A model generated the notes under the pieces. That model ran no database searches, was not told the origin of the DNA, and saw only the letters and a program-made list of their open reading frames with translations. From NCBI RefSeq assembly GCF_018595685.2, contig NZ_CP092334.1, positions 1,020,001-1,084,000 on the forward strand: a DNA stretch of 64,000 bases. Direction: 5' to 3'. Source of the stretch: Flavihumibacter rivuli. Its GTDB lineage: Bacteria; Bacteroidota; Bacteroidia; Chitinophagales; Chitinophagaceae. The first letter of the stretch is position 1. Each line of letters begins with the position of its first letter. Below, one piece after another: positions 52,132 through 60,365 of this stretch. Position numbers and translations under genes: made by a program.

Positions 52132-52174
52132 AAATACCATGAAGAAACTCCATTTTTGAAGCAGAATGGTATTT
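52132..52174. promoter_or_regulatory. Inverted repeat spanning the lepB promoter region
   Basis: AAATACCAT (52132-52140) and ATGGTATTT (52166-52174) are exact 9-base inverted copies with 25 bases between, and the right arm overlaps the lepB -7 element. It lies between the divergent MerR-type regulator gene and lepB, so it is a candidate operator. Confidence 0.45.
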
Positions 52175-52177
52175 TTG
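52170..52177 (+). promoter_or_regulatory. TAnnTTTG -7 element, lepB promoter
   Basis: TATTTTTG is an exact -7 match 21 bases before the lepB ATG. Confidence 0.5.
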
Positions 52178-52198
52178 TCCGAATCTAAAAAGCATTGA

Positions 52199-53755
52199 AT
52201 GACAACGAATCAAATCCTGATCGTAGCATTGATTTCCCTTTTACTGGTGATCCTACCCGCCATTGGCCTTGCAAAAATGTTCAAAAAGGCCGGGGTTGCG
52301 GAATGGAAAGCCTTCGTTCCCTTCTATAATACCTGGGTGATGTTGGAGGTGGCCAAACGCCCCAAACACTGGTTCTTCTGGCAATTCATCCCCGTTGTCG
52401 GCTGGTTTGTTACCATGGGCATTTTTATCGAATGGGTAAAATGTTTTGGCAAATTTGCCTTCTGGGAGCATGCGCTTACCTGCCTTCTTCCTTTTGCCTA
52501 TTTCCCTTATGTAGGTTTTGACAAAAACTCCCGATACATAGGTCCGGAAGGTGTAAAACTTTATAAGAAATCTGCCATCAGGGAATGGGTGGATGCAGCC
52601 ATATTCGCAATTGTTGCCGCTACCATCATCAGGACCTTTGTTTTCGAGGCCTATACCATTCCAACCGGCTCAATGGAAAAGACCCTGCTCATCAATGACT
52701 TTCTATTTGTAAGCAAGATCAGTTATGGTCCAAGGGTGCCAGGTACCCCCTTGTCCATACCTTTTATGCATCATACCATACCTGGAACCAATGCAAGGTC
52801 TTACAGTGAACTGATACAGATCCCCTACAGCCGCTGGTTTGAAAGTCCTGTCAAGAGAAATGACGTGGTCGTTTTCAATTTCCCAACCGGTGATACCGTG
52901 ATCAATAAACCCGAATTCCAGTCGCAGGACCCTTATTACGATGTAGCTAGGAGATTAGGCAATGGAAGTCTGGATGCAGGCCGAAAGATCATCCTGGGTG
53001 ACCCGGATACCTACCCGCTGGTCATCAGGCCGGTTGATAAAAGGGAGAATTACATCAAGCGCTGTGTGGCCATTGCCGGGGATACCCTGGAAGTACGAGA
53101 TGGTAATGTATATATCAACGGCCAGCCAGGGTTCATTCCGCCCCATTCCCAGATCACTTATGAAATTGAGACCAATGGGCAACCCCTCAATGCGGAAGTA
53201 ATGAAGGAGGATTACAATATCGATATTGAGAACCCTGAAGAGTTTGCTGCGATGAATGGCAATAAGTATGTGATGCTGCTTACAGCAGAGGCAGTTGAAA
53301 AACTGAAGGCTTCCGGACTGGCCAGGAACATTACACCGCAATTGATCAGCCCTTCGCAGGTTGATTCCAGGATGTGGGGAAATGTATGTTTCCCTTACGA
53401 CACGCTGCACAAATGGACCATTGATTACTTTGGTCCCATCTGGATTCCGGCAAAGGGAGCAACCTTAACCCTTACGCCTGCCAATTATTCACTTTATGAA
53501 CGCGCCATCCGCGTATACGAGGGGAATAAACTGGAACAGAAGAATGGCCAGTTCTTCATCAATGACAAAGCCACCAACCAGTATACTTTCAAGATGAATT
53601 ATTACTGGATGATGGGGGATAACCGTCATGGTTCACAGGATAGTCGTTTCTGGGGATTTGTTCCGGAAGACCATATAGTAGGGGAGGCTTCCATCATCTG
53701 GATGAGCCTGAATAACGGCATCCGGTGGAACAGGTTGTTCAAGACAATTAAATAA
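52199..53755 (+). CDS. lepB: Signal peptidase I with N-terminal membrane extension
   Basis: Membrane serine protease that removes signal peptides from secreted proteins. At 518 residues it is much longer than E. coli LepB (324). The first 120 residues form an extra domain with about four membrane helices (LIVALISLLLVILPAIGLA, then FWQFIPVVGWFVTMGIFI), related to DUF5684-type domains. The protease part has a membrane anchor at 130-148, nucleophile Ser158 in IPTGSMEKTLL, and general base Lys287 in NYIKRCVAIAGDTLE. A long insertion sits before the final box MMGDNRHGSQDSRFWGFVPE. Terminator follows. Confidence 0.94.
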   Translation: MTTNQILIVALISLLLVILPAIGLAKMFKKAGVAEWKAFVPFYNTWVMLEVAKRPKHWFFWQFIPVVGWFVTMGIFIEWVKCFGKFAFWEHALTCLLPFAYFPYVGFDKNSRYIGPEGVKLYKKSAIREWVDAAIFAIVAATIIRTFVFEAYTIPTGSMEKTLLINDFLFVSKISYGPRVPGTPLSIPFMHHTIPGTNARSYSELIQIPYSRWFESPVKRNDVVVFNFPTGDTVINKPEFQSQDPYYDVARRLGNGSLDAGRKIILGDPDTYPLVIRPVDKRENYIKRCVAIAGDTLEVRDGNVYINGQPGFIPPHSQITYEIETNGQPLNAEVMKEDYNIDIENPEEFAAMNGNKYVMLLTAEAVEKLKASGLARNITPQLISPSQVDSRMWGNVCFPYDTLHKWTIDYFGPIWIPAKGATLTLTPANYSLYERAIRVYEGNKLEQKNGQFFINDKATNQYTFKMNYYWMMGDNRHGSQDSRFWGFVPEDHIVGEASIIWMSLNNGIRWNRLFKTIK

Positions 53756-53772
53756 ACTACATTTCAATAACG

Positions 53773-53800
53773 ATCCCCCGCTGAAAACGGGGGATTTTTT
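53773..53800 (+). terminator. Intrinsic terminator after lepB
   Basis: ATCCCCCG (53773-53780) and CGGGGGAT (53788-53795) form a stem followed by TTTTT. Confidence 0.92.
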
Positions 53801-53827
53801 CTCTTCACTGCCATCAATAACCGAACC

Positions 53828-54313
53828 ATGAAAAAAGAGACCTATCAATTCAAGTATACCGTTTACGATTCCATAAAAGACCTTTCAGAGGAAGATGCCT
53901 GGTTGCTGGCGGAAGCAAGGGAGGTTACTGAAAATGCCTATGCGCCCTATTCCAATTTCCATGTTGGGGCAGTGGCCAAACTGGTGAATGGCGAGATCGT
54001 TGCAGGCTCCAACCAGGAAAATGCTTCCTTCCCGGTAGGGTTATGCGCAGAGCGGGTACTGCTGGCAGCAGCAGCTTCGCTTTACCCGAAAATACCCATT
54101 GAAACCATGGCCATCAGCTACCGAAGCTCGGTCGTAGAATCAGACCATCCGATCTCACCTTGTGGGATTTGCCGCCAATCCCTGCAGGAATACGAGCAAA
54201 GGGTTAAGCACCCCATACGATTGATCCTGGGAGGAATGGAAGGGAAGGTATACATCATTGAAAAGGCCAGCATGCTATTGCCCCTTTCCTTTACCAGTGA
54301 AGACCTGCAATGA
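53828..54313 (+). CDS. cdd: Cytidine deaminase
   Basis: Pyrimidine salvage enzyme deaminating cytidine and deoxycytidine to uridine forms. The 161 residues contain the zinc motifs CAE (Cys73, catalytic Glu75) and PCGICRQ (Cys112, Cys115), as well as the substrate loop APYSNFHVGAV. This is the homotetrameric type with three cysteine ligands. It has a slightly longer N-terminus than the B. subtilis enzyme. Its stop is four bases from the stop of the convergent csaA gene. Confidence 0.95.
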   Translation: MKKETYQFKYTVYDSIKDLSEEDAWLLAEAREVTENAYAPYSNFHVGAVAKLVNGEIVAGSNQENASFPVGLCAERVLLAAAASLYPKIPIETMAISYRSSVVESDHPISPCGICRQSLQEYEQRVKHPIRLILGGMEGKVYIIEKASMLLPLSFTSEDLQ

Positions 54314-54317
54314 ATGT

Positions 54318-54650
54318 TCACCCGATCTTATGACCATTTCCAACTGGCCTTTCCGGTTGTAGCAATACAACGTCGTTCTGCTCATTGTATATACCAAGGA
54401 CAAGGCACTCACTGATGAAATTGGCTATTTGCTTGGGAGGAAAATTCACCACAGCAATTACCTGTTTTCCCACAAGGTCTTCTATTGAATACAATGCAGT
54501 GATCTGTGCTGAGGATCGCTTTATACCCAATTCACCGAAATCGATACTCAATTGATAGGCCGGCTTCCTGGCCTTGGGGAAGGGCTCTGCTTTAACTATT
54601 GTGCCTACACGGATATCGATCTTTTCGAAATCACTCCAACTGATCTCCAT
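54318..54650 (-). CDS. csaA: tRNA-binding protein CsaA
   Basis: Small OB-fold protein of 110 residues resembling the tRNA-binding domain of methionyl- and phenylalanyl-tRNA synthetases. Characteristic segments are FEKIDIRVGTIVKAEPFPKARKPAY split over two strands, FGELGIKRSSAQITALYS, and QVIAVVNFPPKQIANFISE. It has been described as a chaperone with export-related activity in Bacillus; the function here is assumed from family. It is transcribed toward cdd. Confidence 0.9.
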   Translation of the reverse strand: MEISWSDFEKIDIRVGTIVKAEPFPKARKPAYQLSIDFGELGIKRSSAQITALYSIEDLVGKQVIAVVNFPPKQIANFISECLVLGIYNEQNDVVLLQPERPVGNGHKIG

Positions 54651-54758
54651 TTTTTAGCGCCAAACTAGCTAATTCAACCATAATTTTCAATGGAATTATG
54701 ACCAATGGATTTGAATGATTGTGTAAATTCATCCATCATTAACTATCAATTGCTTTAA

Positions 54759-56189
54759 ATGCCTTCAGCATCCAATTCCAGGAGAAAGTTCATCAGGAAT
54801 TCCTCAGTAGCAGCTGCCAGCTTCTTTATTGTTCCGAGGCATGTCCTCGGTAAGGGATTTGTTGCCCCATCCGACAAACTCAATGTAGCGGGTATAGGGG
54901 CGGGAGGTAAAGGACAGAGTGATATCGCAGAGTTTTTCAAAACAGGAAAAGTGAATATTGTAGCGCTTTGCGATGTAGATGACAGGGCTTCTGCCACTTC
55001 CCGAAAAAATTTCCCCAAGGCCAATTATTACAAGGATTTCCGCGAGATGCTGGAAAAGGAAAAGAATAATATTGACGCGGTCTCCATTTCCACACCCGAC
55101 CATACCCATGCCAATGCCACCCTTGCTGCCATGCAGTTGGGCAAGCATGTGTATACGCAAAAGCCCCTGACCCATGATATCTATGAGGCAAGGTTACTAA
55201 CGGATGCGGCTAAACGCTATAAGGTAGTGACCCAAATGGGTAACCAGGGCGGAAGCGGGGATGGGGTAAGAAAGGCAAAGGAGTTGTTCGACGCCGGCCT
55301 TATTGGTGAAGTACATACGGTACATGCCTGGACCAACAGGCCGGTATGGCCACAAGGTATTCCCACACCCACAGGCAACCATGAAGTACCCAAGGAGCTG
55401 AATTGGGACCTCTGGCTTGGCCCGGCAAAATATATTGATTATAACCCGGCCTATGTACCTTTCAACTGGCGCGGATGGTGGGCATTTGGAACAGGGGCGC
55501 TGGGTGATATGGCCTGCCATATCATGGACCCGGTATTCCGTCTTTTACCTATCGATTATCCCAACTCAGTTGAGTGTTCAGTGGTGAATTCCTGGAAGAA
55601 CTTTTTCGTGGAAGGTAATTTTGTAGACAGTTGCCCACCAGCTTCCATCATCCACCTCAACTATCCAAGGAAGGATGGGAAAGGGAATATCAAGGTCTCC
55701 TGGTACGATGGTGGCTTATTACCCCAGCGACCCGATGAATTATTGCCGGAAGAAGCATTTGGCAACTGGGATGGAGGAGCCCTCTTCATTGGCACCAAGG
55801 GTAAGATGCTGGTTGATTGCTATGGCGACAATCCAAGGTTACTGCCCACCAAACTGATGAAGGAAACCACCCTTCCCCAACCCAGTATTGCAAGGGTACC
55901 TGAAGGTCATTATGCCCAATGGGTGAATGCCTGCATCGCCGGTTACGGTAAAGCTACTACCAGTTCACCATTTGAATTTGCCGGTCCCTTTACCGAAAGT
56001 ATCCTGATCGGTAACCTGGCCATCAGGAGTTGGATGCTGGTGAATCCCAAGATGAAGGGATGGGGTGATAAGTATATGGGGCGTAAAACCCTGCTCTGGG
56101 ATGCCAGGAACATGCGCATCACCAATTTCGAGGAAGCCAACCAGTTCGTGAAGCTGGATCGCAGGCCAGGCTGGGAATTGAGTTTGTAA
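54759..56189 (+). CDS. Tat-exported Gfo/Idh/MocA family oxidoreductase
   Basis: Periplasmic dehydrogenase of 476 residues. The N-terminus has a twin-arginine-type signal, SRRKFIRNSSVAAASFFIV (residues 7-25). The Rossmann domain begins VAGIGAGGKGQSDI, the family lysine lies in YTQKPLTHDIYEA, and a long C-terminal domain includes NWDLWLGPAKYIDYNPAYVP and GWWAFGTGALGDMACHIMDP, where the catalytic His is expected. Many Bacteroidota have such Tat-exported enzymes beside sugar-degrading genes, and this one may carry its cofactor folded across the membrane. Its substrate is unknown. A terminator-like stem follows. Confidence 0.88.
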   Translation: MPSASNSRRKFIRNSSVAAASFFIVPRHVLGKGFVAPSDKLNVAGIGAGGKGQSDIAEFFKTGKVNIVALCDVDDRASATSRKNFPKANYYKDFREMLEKEKNNIDAVSISTPDHTHANATLAAMQLGKHVYTQKPLTHDIYEARLLTDAAKRYKVVTQMGNQGGSGDGVRKAKELFDAGLIGEVHTVHAWTNRPVWPQGIPTPTGNHEVPKELNWDLWLGPAKYIDYNPAYVPFNWRGWWAFGTGALGDMACHIMDPVFRLLPIDYPNSVECSVVNSWKNFFVEGNFVDSCPPASIIHLNYPRKDGKGNIKVSWYDGGLLPQRPDELLPEEAFGNWDGGALFIGTKGKMLVDCYGDNPRLLPTKLMKETTLPQPSIARVPEGHYAQWVNACIAGYGKATTSSPFEFAGPFTESILIGNLAIRSWMLVNPKMKGWGDKYMGRKTLLWDARNMRITNFEEANQFVKLDRRPGWELSL

Positions 56190-56253
56190 ATAGGGAAGGG
56201 GCAGGCGCCTGCATCTGGCTCCATCCTTCAACCTCTTTCAATAATAACATAGC

Positions 56254-56290
56254 AAAGGTGTATTCCAGTGATTTTGGGATACACCTTTTT
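56254..56290 (+). terminator. Intrinsic terminator after exported oxidoreductase gene
   Basis: AAAGGTGTATTCC (56254-56266) pairs with GGGATACACCTTT (56276-56288) with one wobble and is followed by T. A 12-base palindrome GCAGGCGCCTGC at 56201-56212 lies between it and the stop. Confidence 0.8.
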
Positions 56291-56402
56291 CTATAGTGAT
56301 TGTTGGAGGCAACCAAGGACCAATAAAAGCCGGACAAAAATGCTTGAATAGGATAAAGAAGGAGTGGTAAACCGAAGTGCACGGTATCGGAAAGGAGTGG
56401 GT

Positions 56403-57278
56403 CTATTCCCCGATTCTTTCCGCAAGTTCCATGAGTTCCCTGTGCTTATAAAGATGTTTGTCATTCTCAAAACATTTGGCAAACTCTTCCAGCAACATCT
56501 GGACCACGCGAACATTGCTGAGCGGACGGAAGTAAGCTGAAGTAGGGGGAACAGCGATCCTCCTGAAGTAGGTTTCCACGTCCTTATAAGTAAATACCTG
56601 GCCACTTGCCGGGTCGATATAGAACTGTATCCGGTGAATGGGATTGCTGGGCAATTGGTTCCATTGCCCGGGCTCCATATCAAAATACGCCAGTACGAAT
56701 TGCTTGGGAATATTGATGGCCCGGATAGGAATATCCAGCAGGTCGCAAAGGATCAGGTAAAGGATACCATTGCTTAATGAGTTTCCTTTCTTCGCATCCA
56801 ACACTTTGTTGATAAGGAAATCATTGGGCTGTTCGTAATTCAGTTCAGTCCCCTTGAGATGGTAATAGTTATAAAGGATTGTCGTCAGTACATTCGTTTG
56901 CTCCAATGCTGTGAGGTAACTATTGAGTTCCAGCCAGATATTACGACGCATCTTCTCGATATCCCTGATGACCTGGTCCACGTTCAGGTCTGGATACTGG
57001 AACTTCGCCACCAGCATGGCTCCTGCCAGGAGATCGGGTTCAGGTTGGTTGCGCCAAACCATGAACTCATCACTAAGGTCCCTGAAATGCAACCGGTGAA
57101 TCAGCAACTCAATCCGCTCCTGTACTGATTCATCAGGTGTGTTCTCCCATAAATGTTCCAGGTTGGGGATGATATTGGACCCGATAGAGATGATCCGGTC
57201 ACTCACCGTAGTGAATACCTCATCATCAGGATCGTCGATGAGATGGAAAAGGGCTGATATTTCACGGGTTTCTTCCAT
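56403..57278 (-). CDS. SirB1/transglutaminase-like family protein
   Basis: Cytosolic protein of 291 residues matching the SirB1 family, with an N-terminal helical region (FHLIDDPDDEVFTTVSDRI) and a transglutaminase-like core. In the core, KKGNSLSNGILYLILCDLLDIPIR corresponds to the family block with GNPxSLxxLY, followed by NIPKQFVLAYFD. A catalytic cysteine at the usual transglutaminase position is not obvious, so it may not be an enzyme. The ATG at 57278 is preferred over a TTG two codons upstream. Confidence 0.75.
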   Translation of the reverse strand: MEETREISALFHLIDDPDDEVFTTVSDRIISIGSNIIPNLEHLWENTPDESVQERIELLIHRLHFRDLSDEFMVWRNQPEPDLLAGAMLVAKFQYPDLNVDQVIRDIEKMRRNIWLELNSYLTALEQTNVLTTILYNYYHLKGTELNYEQPNDFLINKVLDAKKGNSLSNGILYLILCDLLDIPIRAINIPKQFVLAYFDMEPGQWNQLPSNPIHRIQFYIDPASGQVFTYKDVETYFRRIAVPPTSAYFRPLSNVRVVQMLLEEFAKCFENDKHLYKHRELMELAERIGE

Positions 57279-57417
57279 TCGCACAAAGGGTTTAAAGGAT
57301 CAGCTTCAACACTAAGACGACCAGGGCCCGTCTTTTATTGTTAGTATTTCGCTAATAAATTTCGTTTCCCTTTTTCCATCCTTCAAACTTACTTTTCCAC
57401 ATTGGTTAATAACGGAA

Positions 57418-57470
57418 GACCGTTCCTTTTTACGAGCAGGTTACTACCTGCTGGCAAATAAAGAACGGTC
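57418..57470. repeat. Long imperfect hairpin downstream of topA
   Basis: Outer arms GACCGTTC (57418-57425) and GAACGGTC (57463-57470) enclose inner arms AGCAGGT (57435-57441) and ACCTGCT (57446-57452) around a TACT loop. The sequences between the arms also match imperfectly, giving a continuous stem of about 24 bases per arm. It lies 32 bases after the topA stop and could be its transcription terminator or an RNA-stabilising element. There is no long T run. Confidence 0.6.
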
Positions 57471-57501
57471 CTCTATAACACCATCGGCCAGGGCCGAATG
57501 G

Positions 57502-60108
57502 TTATTTTTTGGTTGATTTTTTTGCCGCAGCCTTCTTGGGGGCTGCCTTCTTTGCGGCTGCTTTTTTGGCTGGGGCATCTTTCTTCGCGGCAGTCTTTGT
57601 CTTTTTCTCAAATGCACCCGGCACCTGCTCTTCGATCATCTTCTTGATCGCTTCGAGATCAATGCCCTGAAGGTCTGCTTCCGTATATTTTGAACCATCA
57701 GCCTTTTTGGTAACCTTCAACATCTTTTTGTTGAAGCGGATGAATGGACCCCATCTTCCATTCTCAATAGAGATCTTTTCCGCCGGCCATTGCTGGATAA
57801 AGCGGTTGGCCTCCTTTTCAAGCTTCTTCCGGATCAGTTCATCGCAATCCGCCTGGCTGAGGTTATCGAAATTATATGCCCTTGGCACATTAATGAACAG
57901 GTCATTCCATTTGATGAAGGGACCAAACCTTCCTTTGCCTTTTGTAACCGGCATCCCTTCATAGGAAGCGATCGGGGCATCCGCCTGCCTCTTCACACCT
58001 ATCAATTCAATGGCCCTGTCGAGGTCTACCAATAACGGGTCTTCTCCTTTTGGTATAGATATGAATTCCTCTCCCCATTTCACATAGGGTCCAAAACGGC
58101 CAACATTAACCGAAACTTCCTGTCCATCGTATTCCCCAATGGTCAACGGAAGTTTGAACAGTTCCATGGCTTCGTCAAAGTTGATGGTTTCAATACTTTG
58201 ACCGGATTTCAATTTGGCAAACCTGGGCTTCTCCTCATCATTCACATCACCGATCTGCACCATGGGACCATATCTTCCCATCCTGGCAACTACTTTCTTA
58301 CCGGATGCAGGGTCCATACCCAATTCACGCTCGCCCTTGATACGTTCGGCTGTTTCGATGGTCTTTTCAACATCCTTCTTGAAGGGATTGTAAAACTCAT
58401 CGATCATCTTATGCCATTGACGCTTTCCATTAGCTACTTCATCAAACTCTGATTCGATCTTGGCAGTGAAGCCATAGTCCATCACATCATTGAAATACTG
58501 GTTGAGGAAGTCTGTCACTACCAGGCCGAGGTCGGTCGGGAAAAGTTTTGATTTTTCTGCACCTGTGGTTTCCTGCGCCATAGATTTGGCAATATGGTCC
58601 TGCTCGAGTTTCAGTATCCTGTAATCACGGCGAACTCCTTCCTTATCCCGTTTCTCCACATAACCACGCTTCAGGATGGTAGTAATGGTAGGGGCATAGG
58701 TGGAAGGACGGCCAATTCCCAGTTCTTCCAACTTCTTTACCAGCGATGCTTCTGTATAGCGGGGAGCAGGGCGGTTGAATCGTTCGGTAGCAGACATTTC
58801 CTTCAGGGGAAGCGCTTGTCCAACCGCCAGCGGTGGTAACATGCTCTCATTTCCTTCCTCTTCATTCATATCCTCCTCATCCCGGTCTTCCATATAAACC
58901 TTGAGGAAACCGTCGAATTTCAGGACCTCGCCGCTTGCGGTGAGTTCTTCCTTATTGGTAGAGATACTGATCTTAGCGATTGTCTTTTCCAGTTCTGCAT
59001 CAGCCATCTGTGAAGCCATGGTGCGCTTCCAGATCAGTTCATAGAGCCTTCTTGTTTCGGGGTCATCGTCCACCATATTGTCCATATAAGTGGGACGGAT
59101 GGCTTCGTGGGCTTCCTGGGCAGATTCATTCTTGTTCCGGAATTTGCGTGGCTGGTAATACCTGTTGCCATACATGCCATTCACCTGGCTCCGGATCCCT
59201 TCCATGGCTGTTTCGCTAAGGTTAACGCTATCCGTACGCATGTAGGTGATCTTACCGCTTTCATACAGTTTCTGGGCAAGCAACATGGTCTTGCTTACGG
59301 AATAACCCAATTTCCGGCTCGCTTCCTGTTGCAGGGTAGAAGTGGTAAATGGTGCTGCGGGGCCCTTTCTTCCTGGTTTCACCTGGATGTCGGCAACGGC
59401 ATAATTCGCCCCGATACAGGAGGAGAGGAATTTTTCTGCCCCTTCCTGGTCATTGTAGCGCTGGCCTTCAGCCTTGAAGGTTACCGAACGGCCATTGATA
59501 TCCTTAGCGGAAAAGATCGCATCGATCTTGAATTGGCTAACCGCCCTGAACGCATTGATCTCCCTTTCCCTCTCCACGATCAGGCGAACCGCAACGCTCT
59601 GTACCCTACCGGCACTGAGGGAGTTGCGCATGCTCATTTTACGCCAGAGCACGGGACTTAATTCAAAGCCTACAATTCGGTCGAGGACCCTTCTTGCCTG
59701 CTGGGCGTTAACGAGGTCCATGTTAACCGTACGGGGCGACTGTACCGCTTTCTGGATGGCAGGTTTGGTGATCTCATGGAATACGATCCTTTTGGTAGTA
59801 TAGGGATCAAGGCCAAGTACTTCGCAAAGGTGCCAGCTGATGGCTTCCCCTTCGCGGTCCTCATCCGTTGCCAGCCAGACCTCATCGCTCTTCTTTGCCA
59901 GTTGCCTGAGTTCCTTTACCACTCTTTCCTTCTCTTCCGGGATAATATATCTTGGCTGGTACTTGTTCTTGATGTCAATTCCCATCTCGTCCTTTTCCAG
60001 GTCCCTGATATGCCCGTAGCAGCTCTTCACCTCAAAATCCTTACCCAGGATCTTTTCAATGGTCTTGGCTTTAGCCGGGGACTCCACTATCAATAAATTC
60101 TTGGCCAT
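57502..60108 (-). CDS. topA: DNA topoisomerase I
   Basis: Type IA topoisomerase that relaxes negative supercoils, 868 residues. The Toprim domain begins LLIVESPAKAKTIEKILG, with the acidic motif TDEDREGE. The active-site tyrosine is in ITYMRTDSVNLSE. Instead of zinc fingers the C-terminal part has four repeats with a GR(Y/F/W)GP core (MGRYGPMVQIG, VGRFGPYVKWG, KGRFGPFIKWN, NGRWGPFIRFN). The final 34 residues are Lys/Ala/Pro-rich and histone H1-like (AAAKKAAPKKAAAKK). The divergent DUF4407 gene starts 257 bases away. Confidence 0.96.
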   Translation of the reverse strand: MAKNLLIVESPAKAKTIEKILGKDFEVKSCYGHIRDLEKDEMGIDIKNKYQPRYIIPEEKERVVKELRQLAKKSDEVWLATDEDREGEAISWHLCEVLGLDPYTTKRIVFHEITKPAIQKAVQSPRTVNMDLVNAQQARRVLDRIVGFELSPVLWRKMSMRNSLSAGRVQSVAVRLIVEREREINAFRAVSQFKIDAIFSAKDINGRSVTFKAEGQRYNDQEGAEKFLSSCIGANYAVADIQVKPGRKGPAAPFTTSTLQQEASRKLGYSVSKTMLLAQKLYESGKITYMRTDSVNLSETAMEGIRSQVNGMYGNRYYQPRKFRNKNESAQEAHEAIRPTYMDNMVDDDPETRRLYELIWKRTMASQMADAELEKTIAKISISTNKEELTASGEVLKFDGFLKVYMEDRDEEDMNEEEGNESMLPPLAVGQALPLKEMSATERFNRPAPRYTEASLVKKLEELGIGRPSTYAPTITTILKRGYVEKRDKEGVRRDYRILKLEQDHIAKSMAQETTGAEKSKLFPTDLGLVVTDFLNQYFNDVMDYGFTAKIESEFDEVANGKRQWHKMIDEFYNPFKKDVEKTIETAERIKGERELGMDPASGKKVVARMGRYGPMVQIGDVNDEEKPRFAKLKSGQSIETINFDEAMELFKLPLTIGEYDGQEVSVNVGRFGPYVKWGEEFISIPKGEDPLLVDLDRAIELIGVKRQADAPIASYEGMPVTKGKGRFGPFIKWNDLFINVPRAYNFDNLSQADCDELIRKKLEKEANRFIQQWPAEKISIENGRWGPFIRFNKKMLKVTKKADGSKYTEADLQGIDLEAIKKMIEEQVPGAFEKKTKTAAKKDAPAKKAAAKKAAPKKAAAKKSTKK

Positions 60109-60365
60109 TTATGCGTTGATCAGTTAAAATTTTGAATCTGGTCCGTGCAATTTTACTGTATAAGACCGAAAATACCAATTCAGATGCCCGGGTGAAGTAA
60201 CGGTAATTAAGGATATTGACCCCTTAAACAGCCGGCTGGGGGCATTACAGGGCGGCAAAAAATTTTATTTTTCTTAAGAATTCCCCTGCAATCCCTGGCT
60301 GCCAATTGCCGTTATTTGCATTGTTCCCACTTCTACCTAATTAATTACCAACTTAATTTATTGTG

